From Paenibacillus sp. Root444D2 (lineage in GTDB: Bacteria; Bacillota; Bacilli; Paenibacillales; NBRC-103111), in the NCBI RefSeq assembly GCF_001426375.1, contig NZ_LMEO01000045.1, positions 577,715-641,714 of the forward strand: a stretch of 64,000 bases of DNA, read 5' to 3'. This document shows positions 17,274 to 25,631 of this stretch, in pieces. Made by a program: the position numbers and the translations under genes. Numbering within the stretch: position 1 is the stretch's first letter; every line of letters starts with the position of its first letter. The notes beneath the pieces are model-generated. The model saw only the letters and a list, made by a program, of their open reading frames with translations. It did no database searches and was not told where the DNA came from.

Positions 17274-18314
17274 TTAAAGCTGGCTACGGCTTATATTGAT
17301 CAAATCAATTAAAATAGAAAAACCTGTTTCCTTTCGCCCCGCTCCCGCTCCCATAAGTGTGATAGGACCGGCCAAATCGCAATAGTAAGTAATGGCATTG
17401 ACCGCTCCTCCAACTGCTGCCAAGGGATCCGTTAATGGCAGAGCCTCGGGACTTACTTTCGCAATCACCCTATCGCCATCTCGCTTGCAGGTTGCAATAA
17501 GTTTCCAGCGTTTTCCTTCCTCCCTGGCCCTTTGAATGTCATCTGGCGTCAGATGGCTTATTCCTTCACAAGTCACGTCTTCTCTCTTAAGCGGAGCATT
17601 CATTACGATATTAGCGAGAATCGTAATTTTGTACTGGGCGTCATAACCTTCTACATCGTTAGTCGGGTCTGCCTCCGCATAGCCTAATGCTTGGGCCGCA
17701 GCAAGCGCTTCCTGATAGCTCATACCTTCTTCCATCTTCGTCAGCATATAGTTGGTCGTCCCGTTCAATATTCCCTTGATTTCGTAGATCGTATTGCCTG
17801 CGAGTGAAACAATCGGCATACGTAAGGCAGGCGTTCCACTCATGACTGTTCCTTCATATCCCCAACGGACGCCGTTCTTTTGAGCCAATGCGGCTAACTC
17901 CTGATAGGCCAGGGCTACCGGTCCTTTATTGCTCATCACCACATTTTTTCCACTCTCGAATGCGGCTTTACAGTGATCAATCGCCGGTTGACCCGTTTTG
18001 ACATCCGTGAAGGTTAATTCTACTACAGTATCCGCATTGGTTTCCTGTATCGTCTGAAAACTATCCAGTCCCCGAATCAGGCCAGGTTCATCGGGATATC
18101 CATCGAGCTTTCCTGTTTCTTTAACAACACGAAGAACTTGTGAAAGATTCAATCCGTTCGGATGATAAAGGGAACCCTTCATGAGATCCGAAACAGCTAC
18201 GACTTTTGCGTTTAAGCCAATCTCCTGCGATAAGGTATGCCCTTTGTCCAGAAGAATTTCCGCCAAACCCTGGCCGACTACGCCAAAGCCAAGTAATGCG
18301 ATTCTTTGCTCCAT
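17274..18314 (-). CDS. Homoserine dehydrogenase without regulatory ACT domain
   Basis: NAD(P)-dependent oxidoreductase interconverting homoserine and aspartate semialdehyde. Start is the ATG at 18314 (MEQRIALLGFGVVG, Rossmann glycine motif) with AGAGGTG upstream; a longer frame would overlap the upstream gene. The catalytic domain carries VVMSNKGPVALAYQEL, GILNGTTNYMLTKMEEGMSY and the homoserine-binding segment ALGYAEADPTNDVEGYDA. The roughly 346 residues end without the C-terminal ACT domain that gives threonine feedback in biosynthetic enzymes. This, plus clustering with an aldehyde dehydrogenase and a permease under a GntR regulator, suggests a catabolic direction. Confidence 0.9.
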   Translation of the reverse strand: MEQRIALLGFGVVGQGLAEILLDKGHTLSQEIGLNAKVVAVSDLMKGSLYHPNGLNLSQVLRVVKETGKLDGYPDEPGLIRGLDSFQTIQETNADTVVELTFTDVKTGQPAIDHCKAAFESGKNVVMSNKGPVALAYQELAALAQKNGVRWGYEGTVMSGTPALRMPIVSLAGNTIYEIKGILNGTTNYMLTKMEEGMSYQEALAAAQALGYAEADPTNDVEGYDAQYKITILANIVMNAPLKREDVTCEGISHLTPDDIQRAREEGKRWKLIATCKRDGDRVIAKVSPEALPLTDPLAAVGGAVNAITYYCDLAGPITLMGAGAGRKETGFSILIDLINISRSQL

Positions 18315-18330
18315 AGTACACCTCTTTGAA

Positions 18331-19551
18331 TTAGTTGATTTTCTCACAGACAGGAAGCTTTGATTGTAAATAAGCCAAGGCTTGCCGCAAGTCCTCAATC
18401 AAATCTTCCGTGTCTTCAATCCCCACCGAGATCCGAAGAAGACCTTCCGAAATCCCCAGCGACTTCCTTTCTTCCAACGTGCACTCCACATGGCTGGTCG
18501 TTCTGGCGGGTCCATATATGGTTTCAACAGCACCCAGATTCCCCGCTCTATTGGCATATTTAAGCTTGGGAAGCAAAATCTTGATGGCCTCCATTTCATC
18601 TTTTAAGACAACACTCAGAATACCGCCAAATCCTCTCATTTGCTCTTTAGCAATCTCATGTCCTGTATGCGTTTCCAAACCAGGGTAATAAACGGCCTCT
18701 ACAAGACTTTGTGTCTGCATAAATTTAGCGATCTCCATAGCGCTTCTCGCTTGCTGCTGAACCCTGAGCTTCAAAGTTTTCATTCCTCTTAGAATGAGAT
18801 AAGCCGACCATGGATCCATCGTAGCCCCATTAATCTCGCGATAATGGTACACTTGATCCATCAGTATCTTGGCACCGCAGACCACTCCCCCCAGCACATC
18901 CGCATGCCCGCTTAAGAACTTCGTAGCGCTGTGAATAACGATATCTGCCCCCAGCTTCAGCGGATTTTGATTAATTGGCGTTGCGAACGTGTTATCTACC
19001 AACACCAAGGCACCTGCTGCTTTTGCCGCTTTAGCCAATCGTTTGATATCCGTAATCTTCAGCGTAGGATTTGTGGGTGTCTCCAAATACAAGACCTTGC
19101 AGCCTTTAGCTATTTCACGTTCAATTTCGGCGTGATCGCCAGTTGTACATAATGTAACATCTACATGAATGTTAGGTAGGAATTCAGTGAAGATTTTATT
19201 CGTCCCGCCGTAAGTGTCTTTAACCGATACAACCCTGTCTCCAGGTCTTAAGAATGTATAAAGTGAACTGCTGATTGCAGCCATCCCTGATGAAAAACCA
19301 ACAGCTGCTTCTGCACTTTCGAGAATCCTAACCTTTTCTTCCAATGCCCTAACAGTAGGATTCGTCATCCTGTTATAGATGTAGCCCGGTCGATTGCCCA
19401 AAGCAGTTTCATACCATTCATCCACGTCGTCATAATCGTAAGCAACACTCATCACCACAGGTACTTGGGTTGCCCCGAAAGCCCTGAATTCTTTTTCCCC
19501 TGCCCAGACTACTTTTGTGCCCATCTCTACATGATCGATTTCTTGGTTCAT
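18331..19551 (-). CDS. PLP-dependent Cys/Met metabolism enzyme (gamma-lyase/gamma-synthase family)
   Basis: Fold-type I pyridoxal-phosphate enzyme acting at the gamma carbon of a homoserine- or methionine-derived substrate. The 406 residues show YIYNRMTNPTVRALEEK (Tyr/Arg PLP-phosphate ligands from the partner subunit), DTYGGTNKIF, VLYLETPTNPTLKI, and the Schiff-base lysine in HSATKFLSGHADVLGG. The C-terminal motif reads ETIYGPARTTSHVE. At the position where methionine gamma-lyase has its special cysteine (YGCT), this protein has YGGT, so gamma-lyase or synthase chemistry cannot be fixed by sequence. First gene of the cluster, facing GntR. Candidate substrates: methionine, S-methylmethionine, cystathionine or an O-acylhomoserine. 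Confidence 0.85.
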   Translation of the reverse strand: MNQEIDHVEMGTKVVWAGEKEFRAFGATQVPVVMSVAYDYDDVDEWYETALGNRPGYIYNRMTNPTVRALEEKVRILESAEAAVGFSSGMAAISSSLYTFLRPGDRVVSVKDTYGGTNKIFTEFLPNIHVDVTLCTTGDHAEIEREIAKGCKVLYLETPTNPTLKITDIKRLAKAAKAAGALVLVDNTFATPINQNPLKLGADIVIHSATKFLSGHADVLGGVVCGAKILMDQVYHYREINGATMDPWSAYLILRGMKTLKLRVQQQARSAMEIAKFMQTQSLVEAVYYPGLETHTGHEIAKEQMRGFGGILSVVLKDEMEAIKILLPKLKYANRAGNLGAVETIYGPARTTSHVECTLEERKSLGISEGLLRISVGIEDTEDLIEDLRQALAYLQSKLPVCEKIN

Positions 19552-19637
19552 GTTCTCTCACCTTTCGTTTGACTTCCATGCCGCAAAAAAATGAAAGTAC
19601 GAAATCAAACTTTTTTTGATTATACTATATATTTAAT

Positions 19638-19650
19638 ATTGTATACATAA
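19638..19650. promoter_or_regulatory. GntR-type operator half of a pair (site 1)
   Basis: ATTGTATACATAA carries the core TTGTATACA found in GntR/FadR-type operators. It lies about 90 bp upstream of the PLP-enzyme start and shares nine bases with the perfect palindrome at 19752-19763. Confidence 0.6.
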
Positions 19651-19751
19651 TGCTTTGAATTTTAACTACTCAAATTACTACTGTACACCTCTCTTTCAAA
19701 AGCATGCATTTAACTTTATCGGTTTTAATTTTCACAAAATGTATTTTGTAT

Positions 19752-19763
19752 ATTGTATACAAT
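19752..19763. promoter_or_regulatory. GntR-type operator, perfect palindrome (site 2)
   Basis: ATTGTATACAAT is a perfect 12-bp palindrome of the kind bound by GntR/FadR regulators (TTGTATACAA). It lies about 110-180 bp upstream of the regulator gene and shares its core with the site near 19638, arguing for control of the divergent operon and autoregulation. Confidence 0.7.
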
Positions 19764-19873
19764 TTATACTACCATTGCAGAATTGTTTTTTCAATATGAA
19801 TTTTAGCATCTTTTAACCTATTTGCTCACATGAGGATGACATAGATGGGATTACTTGTATAAAAAGATGTTCA

Positions 19874-20590
19874 ATGATAAAATCAAAATACTTATTATAT
19901 AATATATTGTATTTTCTGATCGTGATTCAGGAGGTAAGTACTATTAATAAAAATAAATATCAGTCGTTAAAAGACCACGTCTATACTTACATCGCCGAGC
20001 GCATTCAAAATGGAACTCTTCTACCCAATCAAAAGTTAAGCGAGCTCTCCATCTGCGAAAAACTTGAAGTTAGCAGGACTCCAGTACGAGAAGCACTCAT
20101 ACAGTTGGCCTCCGAAAACTATTTAGAATACTTGCCACGTCGAGGATTTGTTGTAAAAGAACTGGATACCAAGAAGAAACTTGACGTTTTTCAAATCATT
20201 GGCACATTGGACGCATTGGCAGCCACATTATCCATCGATCATATCTCCGATGAGGAGATATCAAGAATGGAGGAGATCGCCGATAAAATCGAAACAGCAA
20301 TTAAAGAAGAAAGCTACACTGATTATCAATTCTACCAGACCGAATTTCATAACGTATACCTTCATAAATGCAACAACAGCACTTTAATTGACATGCTTAA
20401 AACACTGCAAAACAGTTTTGTTAGACAAACGTATTTAAGCGACGACAAACCAAAACTGTTCTCGGTACTGGGGCAAATGAATAGGGAACATAGACAAATG
20501 ATCCAATTATTCAAAGAAAAAAATAAAGCAGTTATGGAAGATTTCGTGAAAAATGTTCATTGGCAAATCAGTTACACGGATATGATCTAG
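19874..20590 (+). CDS. GntR-family (FadR subfamily) transcriptional regulator
   Basis: Winged-helix N-terminal domain with VYTYIAERIQNGTLLPNQKL and VSRTPVREALIQL, followed by an all-helical FCD ligand-binding domain (about 95 to the end). Metal-binding-type residues of FCD proteins are suggested by the TEFHNVYLHK and NREHRQMI segments. The start is uncertain. The ATG at 19874 lacks a good ribosome binding site, whereas a strong AGGAGGT at 19928-19934 is spaced 8 bases before an in-frame ATT at 19943, giving a 215-residue protein of normal length. It probably represses the divergent PLP/homoserine cluster through the TTGTATACA sites and responds to an amino acid. Confidence 0.88.
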   Translation: MIKSKYLLYNILYFLIVIQEVSTINKNKYQSLKDHVYTYIAERIQNGTLLPNQKLSELSICEKLEVSRTPVREALIQLASENYLEYLPRRGFVVKELDTKKKLDVFQIIGTLDALAATLSIDHISDEEISRMEEIADKIETAIKEESYTDYQFYQTEFHNVYLHKCNNSTLIDMLKTLQNSFVRQTYLSDDKPKLFSVLGQMNREHRQMIQLFKEKNKAVMEDFVKNVHWQISYTDMI

Positions 20591-20607
20591 ATAAATGCTT
20601 TTTGAAA

Positions 20608-20654
20608 AAATAAGCCTACTCAGCTGTCAAAGACAATGCTGAATAGGTTTATTT
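20608..20654 (+). terminator. Terminator after the GntR gene
   Basis: AAATAAGCCTACTCAGC pairs with GCTGAATAGGTTTATTT with one mismatch around a 14-base loop. The A/T ends would supply the U-rich tail in either direction. Confidence 0.7.
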
Positions 20655-20732
20655 GGCATACACGAACTCAGGATAATGTTCTGCTTGCGGCCGCACATTA
20701 CACCTTTTCGCACCAGACTTTCTAATGTAAAT

Positions 20733-20773
20733 AAGGCATTCAGTTAGTCTCTATTAAGACTCACTGAATGCCG
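20733..20773 (-). terminator. Terminator after the GH2 gene
   Basis: GGCATTCAGT and ACTGAATGCC pair, extended by AGTCT/AGACT, with a 4-base loop; TTATTT follows on the minus strand. It begins about 8 bases after the glycosidase stop. Confidence 0.75.
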
Positions 20774-20780
20774 TTTCATT

Positions 20781-22466
20781 TCATTCCCGGAAATACTTCT
20801 TCACTATTTCAAACGCCAACTTCGGCCGGCGGTATCTGTCCACGATGCCTTTACTGTTTTGTGTCCCTGCTCGAGATAAGAGCCATCCTGTATCCTCTAC
20901 CACTTTACAATCGCAAAATTGCCATATGAACATACCGGATATATAAGGTTTAGACGTATATGCCGCCAAATTTTGCTCAATGATCTCAGCCTGTCTTTCC
21001 TCCGTACCGCGTACTTTGTTGGGATCACGCAGCCCGTAGTATCCGTCGCCGCCGAATTCACTCATAATCATGGGTTTGCCGAGTCCACCGAGCTCATCCG
21101 CCCATTTCCTGGCTTGGTCGCTAAGTTCACCCGGATCCTCATTCGTATACCACCCTGGATAGAGGTTAAATGAGACGATATCTGCCAGATCGAAGCATAG
21201 TTCTTGCTCGCGATGATGGGTAGCATAGGTTAACGGGCGGGAACGATCCATTCCTCTGATTTGTTCCAGCTGTTGACGGTATAACGCTTTCCCTTCTATC
21301 GTGTTACTGGCACATTCATTCAGAATTCCCCACATAATAATACTTGGATGATTAAAATGGTTTTCAACCATTTCTTGATTACATACCATACATTGCTCCT
21401 GACATTGGGGATCTAGCATATGATCGAGTTGAAATCCTCTGGCATGATTTTCTTCCCATACGAAGACTCCGCGCTCGTCACACAAATCCAGAAAGCGTTC
21501 GTCATTCGGATAATGACTTGTCCGTACGGCATTGGATCCCGCTTCCAGCATGAGCTCCATATCCTGTACCATGAGCTGGTACGGGAAAGCAGCGCCAACC
21601 ATCGGATGATCCTCATGACGATTGAACCCTTTTAGAATAATATCCTCCCCGTTTACTTGAATTTTACCGTTGAAGGTCGTGACTTCGCGGAAACCGACCC
21701 GTTCAATTAAATCATCTGAAGGCTTCTTATTCCCATCTCTAAATAGTTGTACATTGACCAAATACATATTTGGTGTCTTGTTGGACCAAATCTTTACGTT
21801 CGGAAATGCGCTTGAGACACGGAAAACGGATGTTTCACCCGATGCGATTATTTGTTTCTTCCATTGCAGCGCGAATTCCCCGAGCGTACCTTTGAGCTCA
21901 ACCTCAGTAGGATTGCGACTGGCATTCGTCACATATACACTGGCTTCCCCATGCCACTGGCCATCTTTCCATGAGGGTGTGAATTGAATACGGTTAATGT
22001 AGACATCAGAAATGCACTCAATTCCAACTGGCCGGATGATACCGCCATACGTATAATAATCATTCGCAAAATGAAGTTTGGATTCTTTCGTAAAAGAATT
22101 ATCAACGACGACCACGATTTCATGGCTGCCAGGAGCAGCATCCGTGATAACTTTGGTTGTGAAAGGAGTATAAGCGTTATAATGAAACCCAACCTCCTCT
22201 CCGTCAAAATAGATAACTGCTGTGTGACTCACACCCTTGAACAGCAACCTGACCGATGTTGTTTCGTGTAAGGTGATTATCTTCCGATAAACACCTTTCC
22301 CCCGATAAGTCAACAATTCAGGATGCATCTCCCAACAACCTGGAACAGGTAAGCGGTAATGATAGTCCTTTGGAATGCCTTCGTTTTGTTCAATCGGTTG
22401 AAAATCCCAATCGCCTTCCAATTCTTGCACCTGACGGATTTGATTTGTCGGGAAAAGTCGTAACAT
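20781..22466 (-). CDS. GH2 glycosidase, beta-glucuronidase-like
   Basis: Retaining glycoside hydrolase of family 2 with the usual order: sugar-binding jelly-roll (about 1-170), immunoglobulin-like domain (about 175-265) and TIM barrel (about 270-561). Signature segments: KGFNRHEDHPMVGAAFP, VRTSHYPNDERFLDLCDERG, WEENHARGF, acid/base Glu in WGILNECAS (about 385), and nucleophile Glu in MSEFGGDGYYG (about 467). Size of 561 and the ENHARGF and SEFGGDG motifs favour the beta-glucuronidase branch over LacZ. No signal peptide, so the enzyme is intracellular. No transporter adjoins it; an AraC fragment lies upstream, suggesting that its original regulator has decayed. Start preceded by AAGGAG. Confidence 0.85.
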   Translation of the reverse strand: MLRLFPTNQIRQVQELEGDWDFQPIEQNEGIPKDYHYRLPVPGCWEMHPELLTYRGKGVYRKIITLHETTSVRLLFKGVSHTAVIYFDGEEVGFHYNAYTPFTTKVITDAAPGSHEIVVVVDNSFTKESKLHFANDYYTYGGIIRPVGIECISDVYINRIQFTPSWKDGQWHGEASVYVTNASRNPTEVELKGTLGEFALQWKKQIIASGETSVFRVSSAFPNVKIWSNKTPNMYLVNVQLFRDGNKKPSDDLIERVGFREVTTFNGKIQVNGEDIILKGFNRHEDHPMVGAAFPYQLMVQDMELMLEAGSNAVRTSHYPNDERFLDLCDERGVFVWEENHARGFQLDHMLDPQCQEQCMVCNQEMVENHFNHPSIIMWGILNECASNTIEGKALYRQQLEQIRGMDRSRPLTYATHHREQELCFDLADIVSFNLYPGWYTNEDPGELSDQARKWADELGGLGKPMIMSEFGGDGYYGLRDPNKVRGTEERQAEIIEQNLAAYTSKPYISGMFIWQFCDCKVVEDTGWLLSRAGTQNSKGIVDRYRRPKLAFEIVKKYFRE

Positions 22467-22523
22467 TTTAGCGCAGCTCCTTCTATTTGATTATTTGATA
22501 TAGTCAACTATAGAATAAATGCT

Positions 22524-22609
22524 TTAGCGATAGTCCCTGAACTCTTGAGGTGTACAACCGACCGCCTTTTTAAAAATGTAAGCGAAATAAGCAGCCCTCT
22601 GGTACCTGA
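22524..22609 (-). pseudogene. AraC-family regulator C-terminal remnant
   Basis: Minus-strand translation ending at TAA (22524-22526) reads LRYQRAAYFAYIFKKAVGCT then PQEFRDYR. This is the second helix-turn-helix and terminal helix of an AraC protein (family GYxDxxYFxxxFKKxxGxTPxEFR). Upstream codons (22610-22680) do not continue the domain. It lies just upstream of the GH2 gene in the same orientation, so it was probably that gene's activator. Confidence 0.8.
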
Positions 22610-22678
22610 GCATTTCCTATGCGGACATCGAGAACAAAATCAGAAATGATCTTACCATAGCCTAGGAAAGAGAAAAGC

Positions 22679-23578
22679 TTAAATTTCAATCAAGGGCTCA
22701 TGTTCAGCTTGAAAAGGGAACACTTTCTGAGCTGCCTCGATAAACAATTTTACCGCAATGGTGCAGTCCTCCACGGGTCCGGAGGCTATGTGAATATCCC
22801 GGTAGGCCTGGGGAGACAGACGCTTTAGCGTGAGGCCTTGAGGACGGTCCAAAAGGGACAGCTCAGACATTACCGCCAAACCCTCGCCTGCAAGAACCAT
22901 TTGAAGCGCGGTTCTGTAGTTGTAGAGAATGTACTTCACCTTTGGTGTCTCCCCCGCACTTTCAAACCAACTCAGGACAGGCGGTTCATAACCCGCTTTA
23001 CAGATTAGCATCGGTTCCTCCCGCAAATCTTCAGGGCGGATTATACTCTTCCCATTTAGCCGGTGATCGTCTCTCATGACCGCATAAATACCTTCCCGGT
23101 AAAGAGGGAAAGAATCGGTGGTTTTATCCGAGGGGATGAGCAATCCAACATCGATTTGCCGGTTATCTAGCCATTCCTGCACATCCGCAATGGTACCTTC
23201 CACGATGCTAAACTCCAGCTTTGGATAATGCTGTTTGATTTGGCTAATCAGTTTCGGAACAAAATAAGACGCCGCTACCGGGAAGGCGCCGATGCGGACG
23301 CAGCCGGTTTCCAGTCCTTTTTCTTTGGCGATTTCCTGGTCGACTTTGTCATATCCTTGAAGAATCTCCCGGAAAACCCGAACGGTTCGCTCTCCAACTG
23401 GCGTGAGCGCAACGCCGTGACGCCGATCTCGGATAATTAATGTTACCCCGAGCTCACGTTCCAGGGAAGTGACCGCACGGCTGACGGCCGGCTGCGTCAT
23501 ATTCATTTTTTCCCCGGCAGTCGTAAAGTTTCGGGTTTCCGAAATAGCGACGATCAACTGTAACAGAGATTTATTCAT
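22679..23578 (-). CDS. LysR-family transcriptional regulator (CysL/YwfK-like)
   Basis: LysR regulator of 299 residues starting at the ATG at 23578 (MNKSLLQLIVAISETRNFTT), with GAGGGAGA about 13 bases upstream; a longer frame would add about 50 residues not seen in the family. The N-terminal winged helix has AGEKMNMTQPAVSRAVTSLE, and the effector-binding domain follows from about 90 (RIGAFPVAASYFVPKLI). It is divergent from the EamA exporter and probably controls it. Ligand unknown. This regulator is distinct from the two LysR proteins at 36996 and 43999. Confidence 0.88.
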   Translation of the reverse strand: MNKSLLQLIVAISETRNFTTAGEKMNMTQPAVSRAVTSLERELGVTLIIRDRRHGVALTPVGERTVRVFREILQGYDKVDQEIAKEKGLETGCVRIGAFPVAASYFVPKLISQIKQHYPKLEFSIVEGTIADVQEWLDNRQIDVGLLIPSDKTTDSFPLYREGIYAVMRDDHRLNGKSIIRPEDLREEPMLICKAGYEPPVLSWFESAGETPKVKYILYNYRTALQMVLAGEGLAVMSELSLLDRPQGLTLKRLSPQAYRDIHIASGPVEDCTIAVKLFIEAAQKVFPFQAEHEPLIEI

Positions 23579-23749
23579 ATCAAATTTGTTATCTCCCTCA
23601 TGACTTACATTCATTTTATTTATGATAAACCTTATTGTAACATGATAATAGAACAAGAGAAAGAAGATGTTGTTGAGAGACTTACCAGGCCTTAAACACG
23701 CTGCTGCAGTGAGCTGTGACCTGGAATACAATGGGATAGGAGTCTGATT

Positions 23750-24676
23750 ATGAAAACAAGAGCCTGGATTTTTCTAGTATTGGCGAATCTGTTTTGGGCT
23801 GGTAATCTGATATTCGGCAAATCGGTTACGTCCGATTTCCATCCAATCTGGGCCTCTTTCTTGCGTTGGGCGATTGCGGCCGTGGTGCTGATTCCGATTG
23901 CGCAACTGGTGGAGAAACCGAACTGGCTGAAGATTTGGAAAAACAACTGGGGCATTCTGTTATTCTTCTCGCTGGTAGGCGTCGTGTCTTACACGCTTCT
24001 TACCTACACGGCACTCCAGCACACCTCATCTACAAACGGCAGTCTGATCAACAGTTTGACTCCGGCGGTCATGATCGTGCTATCCTTGCTGTTCCTGAAG
24101 GACAAAATTACCGTTTGGCAGGGAGTGGGGCTGGTGTTATCTTTCCTAGGTGTACTCACGGTATTGACGAAAGGGCATCTGCTTGGTGTATTTAGCACAC
24201 ATTATAACCAAGGAGACGGCATCCTGATGGTAGCGGCATTTCTATGGGCCATCTATTCGATAATCAGCAAAAGAGTGCAGCATCTTCCTCCGATTACATT
24301 TGTTGCATTTACAGCTTCTATTGGCGACGTTTGCATGCTCCCGCTGCTGTTTATTCAGCCTTTACATAAAGAGCACATCACCGCTTTCGGCATTACAGGT
24401 ATCATCTATTTGGGTTTGTTCCCTTCCATCGGGTCATTCCTGTTCTGGAACCAGGGCATTAAGGAGCTTGGACCGAGCAAAGCCAGCATCACAATGAATT
24501 TGATGCCGATTTTCACCGCTATCATATCTTTGATGGTTGGTCAGGAATTGCTGGTCTCCCAAATCGTAGGTGGCGTTATCGTCATTGTGGGCATGCTGTT
24601 GTCGGCTAACCTGATGGATCGGGCGAGAGGAGCAATAACCAAAACGATAACCAAACGGCGCACAGGCATGACTTAA
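23750..24676 (+). CDS. EamA/DMT-family metabolite exporter
   Basis: Ten-helix drug/metabolite transporter of 308 residues with two EamA repeats (about 5-140 and 150-290). Helix one reads WIFLVLANLFWAGNLIFGK and the repeat signature is TNGSLINSLTPAVMIVLSLL. This branch (YdcZ/YvbV-like) exports amino acids or other small metabolites, but substrate is not predictable. Start preceded by AGGAG. A strong terminator follows, so it is a single-gene transcript divergent from a LysR gene, the usual arrangement of regulator and target. Confidence 0.87.
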   Translation: MKTRAWIFLVLANLFWAGNLIFGKSVTSDFHPIWASFLRWAIAAVVLIPIAQLVEKPNWLKIWKNNWGILLFFSLVGVVSYTLLTYTALQHTSSTNGSLINSLTPAVMIVLSLLFLKDKITVWQGVGLVLSFLGVLTVLTKGHLLGVFSTHYNQGDGILMVAAFLWAIYSIISKRVQHLPPITFVAFTASIGDVCMLPLLFIQPLHKEHITAFGITGIIYLGLFPSIGSFLFWNQGIKELGPSKASITMNLMPIFTAIISLMVGQELLVSQIVGGVIVIVGMLLSANLMDRARGAITKTITKRRTGMT

Positions 24677-24703
24677 GGAATTTTCACTTTCTTCCCGATA
24701 ACG

Positions 24704-24750
24704 TAACACGGCTACCGATCCAAGCCGGTAGCCGTGTTATAGTTTTTTAT
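24704..24750 (+). terminator. Strong intrinsic terminator after the EamA gene
   Basis: TAACACGGCTACC and GGTAGCCGTGTTA form a perfect 13-bp stem with a 10-base loop, followed by TAGTTTTTTATT. Confidence 0.92.
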
Positions 24751-24824
24751 TCAACTATCGTTTCTCGTTCGCGTAACTAGTTTCGCAGCATAATCAAACC
24801 AGAAAATTTGCAGATATCAGTTTT

Positions 24825-25475
24825 CTATTTACGCCGATTCAATTCATTTGAAGGGAGTTTCTTCAACACGGCACGTACCGGACTTCCATCGGCTTCAACT
24901 AATGGTAATGGGAGGGCTATCAATTCATAATCCCCTGGTAAAACATTATCTAAGACAAGCCCTTCCAAGATGTGAATGCCATGACTGGCAAGTTCATGAT
25001 GAGCTAATAGTTCTTTGCTATCTAATGGGTCTACGGACGGCAAATCAAGACCAATAAGACGAACACCGAGTTCTGCAAGATGAGCCGCTAATTCTGGTTG
25101 GAGGTGAGGAATTGTTTGTGGGAACACGCACCGATCCTTCCATGCATCTGTACGAATTAACAGACGGGTAATCCCATTTAGATCTATACCGGATATTTCA
25201 CCCACTCCGATGGATGTATAGTTTGGCAAATAAACGACACGGGCAGGTCCAATATATAAATCAAGATCCAGTTCAATTACTCTTTTTCCCTCATTATCAA
25301 AATGAAAAGGTGCATCAATATGAGTACCGGTGTGTACACTCATGTTAATTTGACCTACATTGACAGATCCACTCTCTTCTTTACTCCAATTAACTTTGTA
25401 TGAGAAGGGTGTGTCTCCTGGCCAGACTGCAACCTTTTTGTCTAGCGGCTGTGAAATATCAATCCATGTCCCCAA
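24825..25475 (-). CDS. kynB: Kynurenine formamidase
   Basis: Hydrolyses N-formylkynurenine to kynurenine and formate, step two of tryptophan breakdown. Bacterial cyclase/KynB family, with metal-binding motif SVHTGTHIDAPFHFDNEG near residue 50 and the conserved opening TWIDISQPL. The likely start is the TTG at 25475: GGAGG lies 8 bases upstream, while an ATG at 25490 is inside that ribosome binding site and cannot be used. Length about 216 is normal. Last gene of the kyn operon, about 150 bases after kynA. Confidence 0.93.
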   Translation of the reverse strand: MGTWIDISQPLDKKVAVWPGDTPFSYKVNWSKEESGSVNVGQINMSVHTGTHIDAPFHFDNEGKRVIELDLDLYIGPARVVYLPNYTSIGVGEISGIDLNGITRLLIRTDAWKDRCVFPQTIPHLQPELAAHLAELGVRLIGLDLPSVDPLDSKELLAHHELASHGIHILEGLVLDNVLPGDYELIALPLPLVEADGSPVRAVLKKLPSNELNRRK

Positions 25476-25631
25476 GCATATTACCTCCATTTCTTCCGAT
25501 TTCTTCTCTCCACATCAGAATGTTCAAGTTCTTTACGGCGCTAAAGCGAGTAGAGCGGCATTCAGATTGGCGAATAAACCTACCTTTAAACGCGGTCGCT
25601 CATCTTCGAATGACCTCGATAGAGGTTTATC

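Larger units (their letters stand above)
19552..19873. promoter_or_regulatory. Divergent promoter region between PLP enzyme cluster and GntR gene
   Basis: About 320 very A/T-rich bases separating divergent genes. It contains two GntR-type palindromic sites (annotated separately at 19638-19650 and 19752-19763). I looked for S-box or T-box leader features upstream of the methionine-type genes and saw none. Confidence 0.6.

Noticed and set aside
19552..19873. S-box or T-box riboswitch upstream of the PLP/homoserine cluster
   Set aside because: The region is A/T-rich with GntR-type palindromes only; no S-box core, T-box sequence or leader terminator could be found.
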